From Oscillospiraceae bacterium (GTDB taxonomy: Bacteria > Bacillota > Clostridia > Oscillospirales > Oscillospiraceae), in NCBI GenBank assembly GCA_017395085.1, contig JAFPWF010000002.1, forward strand, positions 1 through 64,000: DNA of 64,000 bases, read 5' to 3'. How positions within the stretch are numbered: position 1 is the stretch's first letter; each line of letters begins with the position of its first letter. A program made the translations under genes and the position numbers. Positions 44,793 through 53,677 of this stretch are shown here, in pieces. The notes beneath the pieces are model-generated. The model made no database searches. It was not told where the DNA came from and worked only from the letters and a program-made list of their open reading frames with translations.

Positions 44793-46181
44793 TCAGCCAA
44801 AACGCTTATCCGGCTTTTTCAACCTGTTTTTCTCCGGTTTCGCTTTCTCAATCACGCTCTGATAAGGCATCAGCATGCCTTTGGTCATATTTGCTCCGAT
44901 TTTTCTGTTCAGCTTTTCATTGTTCAGCATCGCGCCGACCAGATACATGCCCAGAATCATTCCCTTTCGCTTCTGCGGGAAGTCGTAGAAACCGTGTGAC
45001 TTGTAGAAGCGGTGGTCTTCTCTCATCATGCCCTGCATGGTGAAGATGAGGTCACGGAAAATCTTCATTCCTCCCACGCCGTAGAAGTTTGCCGGCTGCT
45101 GAAAATCCTTCCCGACCGCATATTCCAATTCCGCGGCCAGCGCGTCGATTTCCCGGTCGGTATCCGCTTCGTTGCAGGCAATTCCGGCCAGATAGTTTCC
45201 GCCGACCTGCGCTCTCGCTTCCATCAGCGTCTGCAGATTCGGTTCCGCACTGAGATGGCCGTCGATGAGATAGCCTACAGGTTTCCCCATAGTGACCGTC
45301 CGATGGCCGTTGCAGAACTGCCGGTCGTCATAAAGCTTGAAGCGATAGCCCATCGAATGATCCCGGATCGTATAGGCATAGACCGTGGCGTCGGCTTCCT
45401 GTATATTCTCCCGGAGGAAGCGGTCAAAGCCGTCTTGATAGATACAGGTTCCGTCCGATGCGCAGTGGAAGCAGCCCAGGCAGCCTCCGGAAAAGGGAAA
45501 GTCATGGAGATTGACCAGCCTGACAGGATAGGGCGATACCCGCATGAAGCGCTCCACCATCATCGGCAATGCTTCATTTCCCTCTTCCAGATCGGTCACC
45601 AGGGCGATGCTCTTCTGTGATGACTTATGGGCTTCGGTTTCCGGCAGCGTTGCCGGGGACAGTGCACCGGTTCCAGGGGCCGGAAGGCAGACTGTTTCCG
45701 ATCTTCCTTTCTCCACCGACCAAAGCACATGCCGGAAGAACTCCAGCGCTTCCTTCTGCCCTTTCTTCTGCAGCAGGTCCTCCATATCTGCGGAAAGCCC
45801 CCGCAAAACCTTCATCTTCAGGTCGGCACAGTTCTCCCGGATGAATTCGTGAGCTGTAATGTCATAAAAGTGCTTGGAAGTGGAAACCTGCGTCGCATAC
45901 TTTCCTTCAAGGCTTACGCCGTGCTCCTTGATCAGTTCGATAAATCGGTGCAGCTGGGACGGCACCAGAAAGGTGTATACCGGATAGCAGAAGACGATCA
46001 GTTCCGCCTGCTCCAGTTTGGCCTGCGCACCCGAAAAGTCCCGCTCAATCGCCTTGATTCGCTGCCCGACATTCAGCTGTTCATAATGGTGCTCTGGGAA
46101 GAACTTTTGAATGTAGAGCATGGTCTGCAAAGTAATGCTGTTATCCCCTGCCGGAGCGCCGTTCAGAATCAAGATGTTCAT
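44793..46181 (-). CDS. Double flavodoxin-fold NAD(P)H/FMN oxidoreductase
   Basis: This 462-residue protein joins two flavodoxin-like units. The first (residues 1-150) starts MNILILNGAPAGDNSITLQT and has ELIVFCYPVYTFLVPSQLHR. The second, from about 185, starts SIALVTDLEEGNEALP and carries SGGCLGCFHCASDGTCIYQDG, which resembles the Cys-rich loop of iron-sulfur flavoproteins. A basic tail of about 90 residues closes the protein. Both halves belong to the NADPH-dependent FMN reductase superfamily. GGAGG supports the ATG at 46181. The fusion is not the usual single-domain form of about 180 residues. Confidence 0.8.
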   Translation of the reverse strand: MNILILNGAPAGDNSITLQTMLYIQKFFPEHHYEQLNVGQRIKAIERDFSGAQAKLEQAELIVFCYPVYTFLVPSQLHRFIELIKEHGVSLEGKYATQVSTSKHFYDITAHEFIRENCADLKMKVLRGLSADMEDLLQKKGQKEALEFFRHVLWSVEKGRSETVCLPAPGTGALSPATLPETEAHKSSQKSIALVTDLEEGNEALPMMVERFMRVSPYPVRLVNLHDFPFSGGCLGCFHCASDGTCIYQDGFDRFLRENIQEADATVYAYTIRDHSMGYRFKLYDDRQFCNGHRTVTMGKPVGYLIDGHLSAEPNLQTLMEARAQVGGNYLAGIACNEADTDREIDALAAELEYAVGKDFQQPANFYGVGGMKIFRDLIFTMQGMMREDHRFYKSHGFYDFPQKRKGMILGMYLVGAMLNNEKLNRKIGANMTKGMLMPYQSVIEKAKPEKNRLKKPDKRFG

Positions 46182-46295
46182 GTTTTCCGCACCCTCCTGT
46201 TGTTTCCGGTTCATCCTGGTCAAGGATGGTATTCATTGATGGTATCATTATATCATATTCCGTCTGTTTTTCCAGTCGGCAAGCGGCGAAAAGAA

Positions 46296-46324
46296 TCCGC
46301 CGCCCCTCTAATCAGAGCGGCGGA
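46296..46324 (-). terminator. Terminator after the YbjQ-like gene
   Basis: On the minus strand, an 8-bp stem TCCGCCGC/GCGGCGGA with a 13-base loop is followed by TTCTTTTC. Confidence 0.75.
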
Positions 46325-46370
46325 AGCGGTTATGATGATATTATGCCTGATTATCACAGACTTTTGGAAA

Positions 46371-46685
46371 TCAATCGATCAGTTTCACAGCAGTTCCGTA
46401 GGCGACGACTTCCGCCGCTCCCTGCATGACCTGAGAGGAACCGTATCTGACCCCGACGATGGCATCCGCGCCAAGCGCTTCCGCCTCGTCCACCATGCGT
46501 TTTGTGGCTATCTGACGCGCTTCATTGAGCATTTCCGTGTAGCCTACGATTTCCCCTCCGACGAGGGTTTTCATGCCGGCCATGAAATCTCTGCCGAGAT
46601 TCTTTGTCTGAACGATGGTTCCCTTTACAAGACCAAGGACTTCCATCTCTTTTCCGGGATAACGGTCAATACTTACGAGCTTCAT
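46371..46685 (-). CDS. YbjQ/UPF0145 family protein
   Basis: This 104-residue protein is of the UPF0145 family: GLVKGTIVQTKNLGRDFMAG, then EARQIATKRMVDEAEALGADAIVGVRY. Family members form small pentameric assemblies; a heavy-metal role has been suggested but is not established. Its start overlaps the MerR-type regulator gene by 20 bases, so the two are coupled. Confidence 0.92.
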   Translation of the reverse strand: MKLVSIDRYPGKEMEVLGLVKGTIVQTKNLGRDFMAGMKTLVGGEIVGYTEMLNEARQIATKRMVDEAEALGADAIVGVRYGSSQVMQGAAEVVAYGTAVKLID

Positions 46686-47307
46686 CGATCTCTCCTCCTT
46701 TTACTTCTTTCAGTCTCTGTATCACGGCTATGATGACACCGATGATCACGGCTCCCAACACTGCAAGACAAAAGATCAGGATCGCCTTTGGGGCCGGATC
46801 CATCGCATTTGCCCAGAGGAGCATGGCGATCATCGCAATCGCGAACAAAACGACAACCGCAGCGGCAATAATTGCCCCTGTTTTGCGCTTGCGGGTATCT
46901 GTTTTTTCCACGTTCATAAACTTGCCCCCTCCTTTTTCCAATTCTTTCATTCGTTCAAGCCAGGCGGCGGCATCCACGCCGGTATAGTCCCCGCCTTTTT
47001 CTGCCAGCTGCAGGCAGAGGATCTTCATCTGGCCGACGCTTTGTTCCGCCTCTTCCAATTCCTTCAGCCGGTCTTTCATGCATCGTTCCAGACCGAGTTC
47101 CCCTGCCGCCATCTTCCTGATGCTTTCGCAGGAAACTCCCAGTTGACGGAGAAGCTTCACCTTTTCGAGCTGTCGGACATCATCCATGGAATATTCCCGG
47201 TAGCCGTTCTGAGAATCTCTTCCCGGCTCCACCAGCTTCTGTTCCTCATAAAATCGGATATTCTTTTTTGTAATGCCGACGAGTTCCGCAACCTGATTGA
47301 TCTTCAT
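46666..47307 (-). CDS. MerR-family regulator with two C-terminal transmembrane segments
   Basis: This 213-residue protein has a MerR-type winged helix at residues 1-70 (INQVAELVGITKKNIRFYEE and GYREYSMDDVRQLEKVKLL). A coiled-coil dimerisation helix runs to about 125. A basic linker and two hydrophobic helices follow (IIAAAVVVLFAIAMIAMLLW and AILIFCLAVLGAVIIGVIIAV). Membrane-anchored MerR proteins are uncommon and may sense envelope or membrane-soluble signals. AGGGGA precedes the ATG at 47307. Confidence 0.87.
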   Translation of the reverse strand: MKINQVAELVGITKKNIRFYEEQKLVEPGRDSQNGYREYSMDDVRQLEKVKLLRQLGVSCESIRKMAAGELGLERCMKDRLKELEEAEQSVGQMKILCLQLAEKGGDYTGVDAAAWLERMKELEKGGGKFMNVEKTDTRKRKTGAIIAAAVVVLFAIAMIAMLLWANAMDPAPKAILIFCLAVLGAVIIGVIIAVIQRLKEVKGGEIDEARKY

Positions 47308-47470
47308 TTTGATTTCCCCTGACGCATATTCGCGCTTTATGAGGTCATTGTAAGGCTTCCACAAGGTGGAATGTCAAGCGATTTTTTATTTTTTTCTGCA
47401 AAAAAGTATCAACAATGAACACACACTGCCGGTGCACGCAAAAAAACGGATTCATCTAGCGGAATGGCAT

Positions 47471-47500
47471 GACAAAAAGGCCGGGAATTCCCCGGCCTTT
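47471..47500 (-). terminator. Terminator of the GntR/ABC operon
   Basis: A 10-bp stem AAAGGCCGGG/CCCGGCCTTT with a 5-base loop is followed on the minus strand by TTTTTGTC. Confidence 0.88.
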
Positions 47501-47536
47501 TGCTTTCCAGCGATTCAGTTTTCAGCAGATCCGTTC

Positions 47537-48367
47537 TTACTCAAGATTCAGGCCGCGCTTCAGGCCAAGGGCAGTCGCCAGATACAGTACCGCAGCCTGA
47601 ACGACCTGCATAATGCACGCATGCATGCAGACACGTGAGGCAAAACGGATGCCTTCTTTCGCCGTGTGCATGTCGAAGGACTGTGCTTCCATGGCAATGC
47701 CGGACAGCCCGTAGCCCATTTCCATGGTGTTGAACGCAAAGCTGATGAGGATAAAGAAAACCACGCTCAGCAGCACCTTGTTCTTGGTAAACATGTGGCC
47801 CAGCGCCATCGCCCCGTAGAAGTGCAGGCAGCTGACGATGGCACCCAGCAGCATGATAACTGCCGACCAGGCCATCAGCTGCGTCAGGGCGCCGCGAATG
47901 CCCAGTTCATCCAGTTCCCTGACCACTTCACTCCAGCTCGGAAGCTCAGAAAAGATCATCTCCAGATTGGTCCCGGAGAGATTCAGCCCCGTCAGCGCCA
48001 GGATCAGGAATATAAACAGTGCCGTGGCAAAGAACCAGACCAGGGAAACGATCAGCTTCGACCAGATGAGCTCATGCACGCTCACCGGGAGCGTAAACAT
48101 CAGGTAGCCCTCGCTCTTCAGGAGGTTCCGGTAGAAGCGGCTCACCATGACGACCAGCGCCATCACGCCGACGGCAACCATCCCCATCCCGAAGAAAATC
48201 AGAATCAAAATGAAGAGGATGCGGAGCGCCGGAATATCCGAGAGACTGCTCGTCATGCCGCGGATGGACAGGTTTGCCATCAGCGCCAGCGCAAGCAGCG
48301 CGCCCATCAGGGGCAGCATGATCCTTCCGGTTGCCCGGAATTCATGCTTCAACAGTTTTCCTAACAT
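47537..48367 (-). CDS. ABC transporter permease
   Basis: This 276-residue membrane protein has six predicted helices, starting MLGKLLKHEFRATGRIMLPL, which is typical of ABC-2-type permeases paired with YtrB/BcrA-like ATPases. Helix segments include LILIFFGMGMVAVGVMALVVM and VIMLLGAIVSCLHFYGAMALG. Its start overlaps the ATPase stop by seven bases. The exported substrate is unknown; the neighbouring GntR regulator suggests cell-wall or antibiotic stress. Confidence 0.85.
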   Translation of the reverse strand: MLGKLLKHEFRATGRIMLPLMGALLALALMANLSIRGMTSSLSDIPALRILFILILIFFGMGMVAVGVMALVVMVSRFYRNLLKSEGYLMFTLPVSVHELIWSKLIVSLVWFFATALFIFLILALTGLNLSGTNLEMIFSELPSWSEVVRELDELGIRGALTQLMAWSAVIMLLGAIVSCLHFYGAMALGHMFTKNKVLLSVVFFILISFAFNTMEMGYGLSGIAMEAQSFDMHTAKEGIRFASRVCMHACIMQVVQAAVLYLATALGLKRGLNLE

Positions 48368-49056
48368 CTGAACACCTCCCGGAAGTACTGGTCCACACTC
48401 ATCCCGCGTTCCTCGCGGATGTCATCCACAGAGGACTGCAGCACGATTCTTCCCTTGTCAATAAAAATCACATCGTCCAGCACCTGCTCCACATCCGCAA
48501 TCAGGTGCGTGGAAATCACAACCGCCGCATCGGGGTTGTAGTTGCGGATAATCGTGTCCAGGATATAATCCCGCATTGCCGGATCCACGCCGCCGATCGG
48601 CTCGTCCAGCAGATAGAGCTTTGCTTTCCTGCTCATGACCAGGATCAGCTGGGTCTTTTCACGCGTGCCCTTGGACATTTCCTTAATTCGCATGTCTTCC
48701 CCGATGTTCAGGCGCAGAAGCATCTCCATGGCACGGTCACGGTCAAAGTCGTCATAGAAATCTTCAAAAAAGTCCAGCAGCTGACGGACCTTCATCCAGT
48801 CGGCCAGATAGGGCTTGTCCGGCAGATAGCTTACCACGCTGCGAGTCACCTTTCCCGGTGCATCGCCATCGATGAGTATTTCGCCGCCGGTCGGCGTCAG
48901 GAGCCCGTTGGCAAGCTTCAGCAGCGTGGTTTTCCCGCTGCCGTTCGGCCCGAGCAGGCCGACCACACGCCCCGGTTCTATGGTTAAGTTCACGTTATCC
49001 AGCGCCTGAACCGAGCCAAAGCGCTTGGACAGATCCGCACATTCAAGTATCGGCAT
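48361..49056 (-). CDS. ABC transporter ATP-binding protein
   Basis: This 231-residue ATPase has the Walker A motif LLGPNGSGKTTLLK near residues 33-46, the signature region EMSKGTREKTQLILVMSRKA (a variant of LSGGQ) and Walker B KLYLLDEPIGGVD. The variant signature MSKG is common in the YtrB-like group. It lies between a GntR regulator (14-bp overlap) and a permease gene. Confidence 0.93.
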   Translation of the reverse strand: MPILECADLSKRFGSVQALDNVNLTIEPGRVVGLLGPNGSGKTTLLKLANGLLTPTGGEILIDGDAPGKVTRSVVSYLPDKPYLADWMKVRQLLDFFEDFYDDFDRDRAMEMLLRLNIGEDMRIKEMSKGTREKTQLILVMSRKAKLYLLDEPIGGVDPAMRDYILDTIIRNYNPDAAVVISTHLIADVEQVLDDVIFIDKGRIVLQSSVDDIREERGMSVDQYFREVFRC

Positions 49057-49420
49057 TTTCTTCCGTCTTCCTTTCCTCCAGCATTGCGAGGATCTCCCCG
49101 CGTTGATATCCGAGTTTCTCCATTGCCTGGAGGAAACTGCGGATCTGTTCTTCGGCAAAGCGGTGCTTTGTATGCTCAATCACGCTCATGTTTTCCGTGA
49201 CAAAACGCCCGGCCGTCCTTTGCGAATAAACCATACCTTCCCTCTCCAGTTCCTGCAGCGCACGCTGCATCGTGTTTGGGTTTACGCCGGCCTCTGCGGC
49301 CATATCCCGCACCGACGCAAGCCGCTCACCGGGGAGAAAACTCCCGGACACGATCCCAAGCTTGATCTGCTCGACCAGCTGGGAGTAGATCGGCAGATCA
49401 CTGCGGAAATTCCAGTCCAT
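49043..49420 (-). CDS. GntR-family (YtrA-type) repressor
   Basis: This 125-residue protein is a winged helix with a short C-terminal extension, as in the YtrA subfamily of GntR regulators. The DNA-binding segment is SVRDMAAEAGVNPNTMQRALQELEREGMVYSQRTAGRFV. It heads an operon with an ABC transporter. A perfect inverted repeat over the promoter makes autoregulation very likely. GGAGG precedes the ATG. Confidence 0.93.
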   Translation of the reverse strand: MDWNFRSDLPIYSQLVEQIKLGIVSGSFLPGERLASVRDMAAEAGVNPNTMQRALQELEREGMVYSQRTAGRFVTENMSVIEHTKHRFAEEQIRSFLQAMEKLGYQRGEILAMLEERKTEENADT

Positions 49421-49434
49421 CGCGCACCTCCTTT

Positions 49435-49487
49435 GTGTTATTGTCTTAAGTGATTAATACAATAACACATCGTTAGCGTGTTGTCAA
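49435..49487 (-). promoter_or_regulatory. Promoter and operator of the GntR/ABC operon
   Basis: On the minus strand, TTGACA (49482-49487) and TATTGT (49459-49464) are 17 bases apart. A perfect 10-bp inverted repeat GTGTTATTGT/ACAATAACAC spans 49435-49468, with one arm on the -10 box. The -35 box sits inside a further palindrome GTGTTG-N-CAACAC. Confidence 0.85.
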
Positions 49488-49555
49488 CACTTTTTTCAGG
49501 AGACAACAAAAAACAGGAACCTCCGGGGAGATTCCTGTCTGTGAAGGAACGATCT

Positions 49556-50695
49556 TCAGCACTGATCCAGGTAATGGCACACGAGCAGATCCACGCAGGC
49601 TCCGTAACTCTTCAGGCCAAGGGTCTGGTCGTAGCTGAAAAGGAAGCCTTCGTACACTGCGTTGGAAACTGTCTGCACCGGTGTTTCATACTGCTTCCAG
49701 TACTGGCGGGTCCGTTCCAGATCACGCAGCACGTTTTCGTTCAATCCCTGCCGGATCATCTGCCATGCACCGGGGTCTGCGGAATAGAGCGCATTGCTCA
49801 GGTGGGTGTACGCCATGAGGCATGCGGAGTAGCAGTAATCCGGGTCTCCGTCGAGAAGGCTTGCATACACTGCGCAGAAGTTTGCCTCCTGCTCCTTTGC
49901 CACACCGCGCTGATGGGCCAGTTCATGGGCAACGGTTGAAGCGAATTCCGACGCCGGGGCATCGGTGTTTACATTGGCTTCCGCCGTGAAGGGGAAAAAG
50001 AAGCCCGTGAAGTCCGTCAGGCTCAGCAGTTTTGAAAAAAAGAAAGGCTTTGCCCGCACAGCAGGCCCCGCGAGCTCAGGGCAGGCCTCTTCGGCCGCTG
50101 CATACAGGGATTCCGATCTTTCCAAAACCGCGGTGCGGTCGGTTGCGCAGATTCCCTCGCTGTCGCGGGGCACTTCCGAAGAATAGCGGTTGGCAAGCGA
50201 AGCGAACCAGACCGTAACCTTCTCCAGTTCCTCCACGGAGATTTCACGGGTTTCAAAGCCCGAGCGCTCCATGAAATCGTCCCCGTAATAGTAGACGCCC
50301 CAGAGCAGGCAGAAGCCGGCATAAACCGCAAGACCGGCACTGCCAACCGACAGCAGATACCTCCCCAGCACTGCCAGCCTCCCCTTCCGTGTAATCAGAA
50401 GCCAGACCGTACGCAGGGTCAGTGCAATCAGGGCAAATGCCGCGGTCAGAATCAGGACCTCAGCCACCGAAAACGGCACCCGGTTGGTTGCGGACGCAAG
50501 GAAATGATGGACGGGCTGAACCACCCGCATGGAGAGAGTTCTCATCAGTTCCTTGCTGCCCCGCAGTGCACGCTGCAGAACGACGACAAAGCCGGCAATG
50601 CACAGCAGCAGCATCCTCCCGGGGCACGCTGCAAAGGGTGCGGATATGAAATTGTAGATTCTGTTTTTCATCCTCTGCTCAATCCGAAAAACCAT
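49556..50695 (-). CDS. DUF3810-type membrane metallopeptidase-like protein
   Basis: This protein of about 379 residues has three N-terminal membrane helices (MLLLCIAGFVVVLQRAL, VAEVLILTAAFALIALTLR and SAGLAVYAGFCLLWGVYYYG) and a soluble domain with the zinc-binding HExxH motif in VAHELAHQRGVAKEQEANF. The glutamate in EANF may be the third ligand. This fits the DUF3810 family, and its function is unknown. The start is uncertain, as the ATG at 50695 lacks a clear ribosome binding site and one at 50671 sits directly on GAGG. Confidence 0.82.
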   Translation of the reverse strand: MVFRIEQRMKNRIYNFISAPFAACPGRMLLLCIAGFVVVLQRALRGSKELMRTLSMRVVQPVHHFLASATNRVPFSVAEVLILTAAFALIALTLRTVWLLITRKGRLAVLGRYLLSVGSAGLAVYAGFCLLWGVYYYGDDFMERSGFETREISVEELEKVTVWFASLANRYSSEVPRDSEGICATDRTAVLERSESLYAAAEEACPELAGPAVRAKPFFFSKLLSLTDFTGFFFPFTAEANVNTDAPASEFASTVAHELAHQRGVAKEQEANFCAVYASLLDGDPDYCYSACLMAYTHLSNALYSADPGAWQMIRQGLNENVLRDLERTRQYWKQYETPVQTVSNAVYEGFLFSYDQTLGLKSYGACVDLLVCHYLDQC

Positions 50696-50703
50696 AGGAA
50701 GTC

Positions 50704-50737
50704 AGAACCGGCCGCCTCATGCGAGGCAGCCGGTTCT
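50704..50737 (-). terminator. Terminator of the infC-rpmI-rplT operon
   Basis: A hairpin with a 9-bp outer stem AGAACCGGC/GCCGGTTCT and inner GCCTC/GAGGC lies just after rplT. The T-run is weak on the minus strand. Confidence 0.78.
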
Positions 50738-50750
50738 CTTATCGGTATAA

Positions 50751-51107
50751 TCAGGCGATGGCCTGCTTCGCCACGTCACAGAGGGCTGTGAAAGCGGCTG
50801 GATCATGAAGCGCCGTCTCAGAGAGCATCTTGCGGTTCATATCCACGCCTGCCAGCTTCAGGCCGTGCATGAAGGTGGAATAATTCATGCCGTTCATCTT
50901 GCAGCCCGCGCTGATGCGGGTGATCCAGAGCTGACGGAAGTCGCGCTTCTTCTGCTTGCGTCCGACGTACGCATAGCGTCCGGACTTCATCATCTGCTCA
51001 TTTGCCATCTTAAAGTGGCGGGACTTGTTGCCCCAGTATCCTTTTGCGAGCCCAAGCACCTTATTTCTGTGCTTGCGGGTCATCATTGCGCCTTTTACTC
51101 TAGCCAT
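50751..51107 (-). CDS. rplT: 50S ribosomal protein L20
   Basis: This 118-residue protein matches L20 along its whole length, starting [24 protein letters not shown], with [21 protein letters not shown] and [22 protein letters not shown]. It binds 23S rRNA during early 50S assembly. In Firmicutes L20 also represses its own operon through the leader RNA. It is the third gene of infC-rpmI-rplT. Confidence 0.98.
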   Translation of the reverse strand: MARVKGAMMTRKHRNKVLGLAKGYWGNKSRHFKMANEQMMKSGRYAYVGRKQKKRDFRQLWITRISAGCKMNGMNYSTFMHGLKLAGVDMNRKMLSETALHDPAAFTALCDVAKQAIA

Positions 51108-51135
51108 TATTCGATCCTCCTGTTATCCGTCGCCC

Positions 51136-51333
51136 TTATTTATAAGGGATCATTTTCTTGATGGTTGCAACGTTCGTCACATCTGCGTAGGTTTCGGAAC
51201 GCAGACGGCGGCAGCGCTTGCTGTCTTTCTTGGTGAGGATATGGCTCTTATACGCGTGGGCGCGTTTGACCTTTCCGCTTCCGGTGATCTTAAACCGTTT
51301 TTTCGCACCGCTGTGGGTCTTCAGTTTGGGCAT
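51136..51333 (-). CDS. rpmI: 50S ribosomal protein L35
   Basis: This 65-residue basic protein has the L35 signature [20 protein letters not shown] and [22 protein letters not shown]. It lies between infC and rplT, as in nearly all bacteria. Confidence 0.98.
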   Translation of the reverse strand: MPKLKTHSGAKKRFKITGSGKVKRAHAYKSHILTKKDSKRCRRLRSETYADVTNVATIKKMIPYK

Positions 51334-51383
51334 GACTGTTCTCCTTCCTGATCGGGCTTACCGCCCGTTCTATACAATAATAT

Positions 51384-51986
51384 TTATTCCGCAGCTGCGG
51401 GTTCTGCCTCAGCGGGCACTGCTGCCGGTGAGGGTTTTGGCTGTTTTGGCTTTCCGGGCTTTTTGGGCGGCGTCACCGGCTTCGGGGAAAGGAACATCGA
51501 CATATTCCTGCCTTCCAGCTTCGGCGCCTTGTCCATGTTGGCGATTTCCGCGCACTTATCCGCAAAGTCCTTCAGCAGGGTTACTCCGATTTCGGTGTGC
51601 GCCATCTCACGGCCGCGAAACCGTACCGACACCTTTACGCGGTCACCGTCTGAAAGAAACTTTTGGGCATTTTTCAGCTTCGTATTAAAGTCGTTGGTGT
51701 CAATCCCGGGAGACATGCGAATCTCCTTGATTTCGATGACACGCTGGCTCTTCTTCGCTTCCTTTTCCTTCTTGGTCTGTTCAAACCGGAACTTCCCGTA
51801 GTCCATGATCCGGCAAACAGGCGGGTTGGAGTTCGGCGCGATCTTGACCAGGTCATAACCGGCCTCGGTCGCAATGCGAAGCGCTTCTTCAGACGATACA
51901 ATGCCAAGCTGTTCTCCTTCTTCGGAAATCAGCCTCACCTGCGGATCGCGAATCTGTTCGTTGATCTCGTGGCTTGTTGTGGCGAT
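51384..51986 (-). CDS. infC: Translation initiation factor IF-3 (AUC start)
   Basis: This factor of about 200 residues has the IF-3 N-domain (INEQIRDPQVRLISEEGEQLG) and C-domain (RFRGREMAHTEIGVTLLKDF), then an Ala/Pro/Lys tail of about 30 residues not found in most homologues. There is no ATG, GTG or TTG at the right place. The ATC at 51986 lies seven bases after TGGAGGTG and begins exactly at the family N-terminus. A rare start codon is the known basis for IF-3 limiting its own translation, so this fits. An in-frame ATG at 52040 would lie within the leader terminator and is unlikely. Confidence 0.93.
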   Translation of the reverse strand: MATTSHEINEQIRDPQVRLISEEGEQLGIVSSEEALRIATEAGYDLVKIAPNSNPPVCRIMDYGKFRFEQTKKEKEAKKSQRVIEIKEIRMSPGIDTNDFNTKLKNAQKFLSDGDRVKVSVRFRGREMAHTEIGVTLLKDFADKCAEIANMDKAPKLEGRNMSMFLSPKPVTPPKKPGKPKQPKPSPAAVPAEAEPAAAE

Positions 51987-52021
51987 GGAAAACACCTCCA
52001 GAAAATGCGGGTTTGTGAATA

Positions 52022-52056
52022 CAAAAAATGCGGGATGCAAACAAGCATCACCCGCA
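52022..52056 (-). promoter_or_regulatory. Leader attenuator of the infC operon
   Basis: On the minus strand, a hairpin TGCGGGTGATGC/GCATCCCGCA is followed by TTTTTTG, 36 bases before the infC start. This is a transcription terminator within the leader, as expected for L20-type autoregulation of this operon. Confidence 0.8.
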
Positions 52057-52291
52057 CAGAAATACCCTGCCGAAAGCAGAGAAGTCCATCTTAACCGCGG
52101 CTGCCAATGGCGCCGGGTGAGGCCGGGGATGCCGTGCCTGCTTTGTTTTGCCGTGTCATTATATTCGCAGGAACATGGTTTGTCAAGAAGAATTTTTGGA
52201 TTTATACACGTCTTTTAACTCTTTTTCGGCAGGCTTTTCTTGTTTCCCGGAAGCACATCTGATATGATGGAGTCATAAAGGTGGGATGCGT

Positions 52292-53590
52292 ATGCCCAAA
52301 TGGAAAAAAACAGCCGCGGCCCTGCTTGCGGCATTCAGTCTCTTCGGCTCGGGATGCGCCGCAATTCCGGACTCAGGAGAAGCCGCCGCAACTGACAGAC
52401 CGGGCTCGACCCCCGCTCAATACCGGGTACTCACGGCAACGGATCTGCACTATCTCGCGCCGAGCCTGACGGATCACGGCGCTCTCTTCTGGCAGGTCAT
52501 GGAAGCGGGAGACGGCAAGGTAACCGAATACTGCGATGAAATTACAAGCGCGTTTCTGGAAGAAGCCGCAGCTCTTCAGCCTGACGCTCTGATCCTCACC
52601 GGCGACCTGACGTTTAACGGAGAAGAGGCGAGCCATCTCGCTCTGGCAGAAAAGCTTGCCGCCACCGAGGCGGCCGGGGTTCCGGTGTTCGTTCTGCCCG
52701 GCAATCACGATCTGTATCGAAAATGCTATTCTTTCCTGGGTGAAAGTTCCGAACAGGTAGCTTCCATTCTTGCCGACGAATTCCGGCAGATTTACGCGGC
52801 TTTCGGCTATGATGAGGCACTTGCGCTGGATGCAGATTCCCTGAGCTATACGGCACAGCTCAATGAAAGTATACGGCTGTTGATGCTGGATGCGAACACG
52901 CCGCACGACTTCTGCAGCCTGTCCGGGAAAACACTTGCATGGGCTGAGGAACAGCTGCTCGCCGCGGAGGAAGCAGGGCAGCATGTTCTTGTCTGCTGTC
53001 ATCAGAATCTCCTCAAGCACTCCATGTTCGGCACGGGATATGTGCTGGGCTGTGCGGAGCAACTGCGCGCCTTGTTGGAGAAGTACCATGTTCCGCTGTT
53101 TTTGAGCGGCCACCTGCATATCAAGCACATCTGCACAGAGGGTACCGTGACGGACATCGCCACCTCTCCCCTGACCATGGCAGCATGCCAGTACGGCAGG
53201 CTTCAGCTGGAAGACGGCGTGCTGACTTATGACGCGGAAAAAGTGCCCGTGGCAGACTGGGCTGCCCGGAACGGACTGAAGGATGAAAACCTGCTGGATT
53301 TTGAGAATTACGCCATCGGGCGCCTGGAAACGCGGACCCGCGTCCAGGCGGAAGGGCAGCTGCAGAAACTCGGCTTTCCAGAGGAAGAGATTCTTCCGCT
53401 TGCGGACTTTGCCTGTGCGCTGAACAACGGCTATTTTACGGGAGACCTTACTCTGATTCCCGGGCTTGACTCCAACGGAAGCCTTCTGAGACAGTGGAAA
53501 GAAAGCGGAGCTTTTTTTGCTTCTTATTTCGCTTCTATTGAGAATGAAATCGGGATGGATCACACGTTCTGGCAGATGGAATTGCCATAA
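52292..53590 (+). CDS. Metallophosphoesterase lipoprotein
   Basis: This 432-residue lipoprotein has a lipobox ending in GSGC near residues 18-21. The calcineurin-like phosphoesterase fold shows all metal motifs: ATDLHYL, LTGDLTFNGEE, LPGNHDLY, CCHQNLL and SGHLHIKHI. It acts outside the membrane on phosphoesters or polyphosphates that cannot be named from sequence. AAAGGTGGG upstream favours the ATG at 52292 over the ATG two codons earlier. Confidence 0.9.
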   Translation: MPKWKKTAAALLAAFSLFGSGCAAIPDSGEAAATDRPGSTPAQYRVLTATDLHYLAPSLTDHGALFWQVMEAGDGKVTEYCDEITSAFLEEAAALQPDALILTGDLTFNGEEASHLALAEKLAATEAAGVPVFVLPGNHDLYRKCYSFLGESSEQVASILADEFRQIYAAFGYDEALALDADSLSYTAQLNESIRLLMLDANTPHDFCSLSGKTLAWAEEQLLAAEEAGQHVLVCCHQNLLKHSMFGTGYVLGCAEQLRALLEKYHVPLFLSGHLHIKHICTEGTVTDIATSPLTMAACQYGRLQLEDGVLTYDAEKVPVADWAARNGLKDENLLDFENYAIGRLETRTRVQAEGQLQKLGFPEEEILPLADFACALNNGYFTGDLTLIPGLDSNGSLLRQWKESGAFFASYFASIENEIGMDHTFWQMELP

Positions 53591-53677
53591 CGCCCTTAGA
53601 CTTCATGCAAATTCCGGGCTGGGTTCTTCAGAACCAGAAATATTGCTTTACCGGTGTCCGGGAGCATTGTTTGTTCC

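Noticed and set aside
47366..47638. A 90-codon plus-strand open frame after the MerR gene
   Set aside because: It reads through the terminator at 47471-47500 and into the antisense strand of the ABC permease gene.
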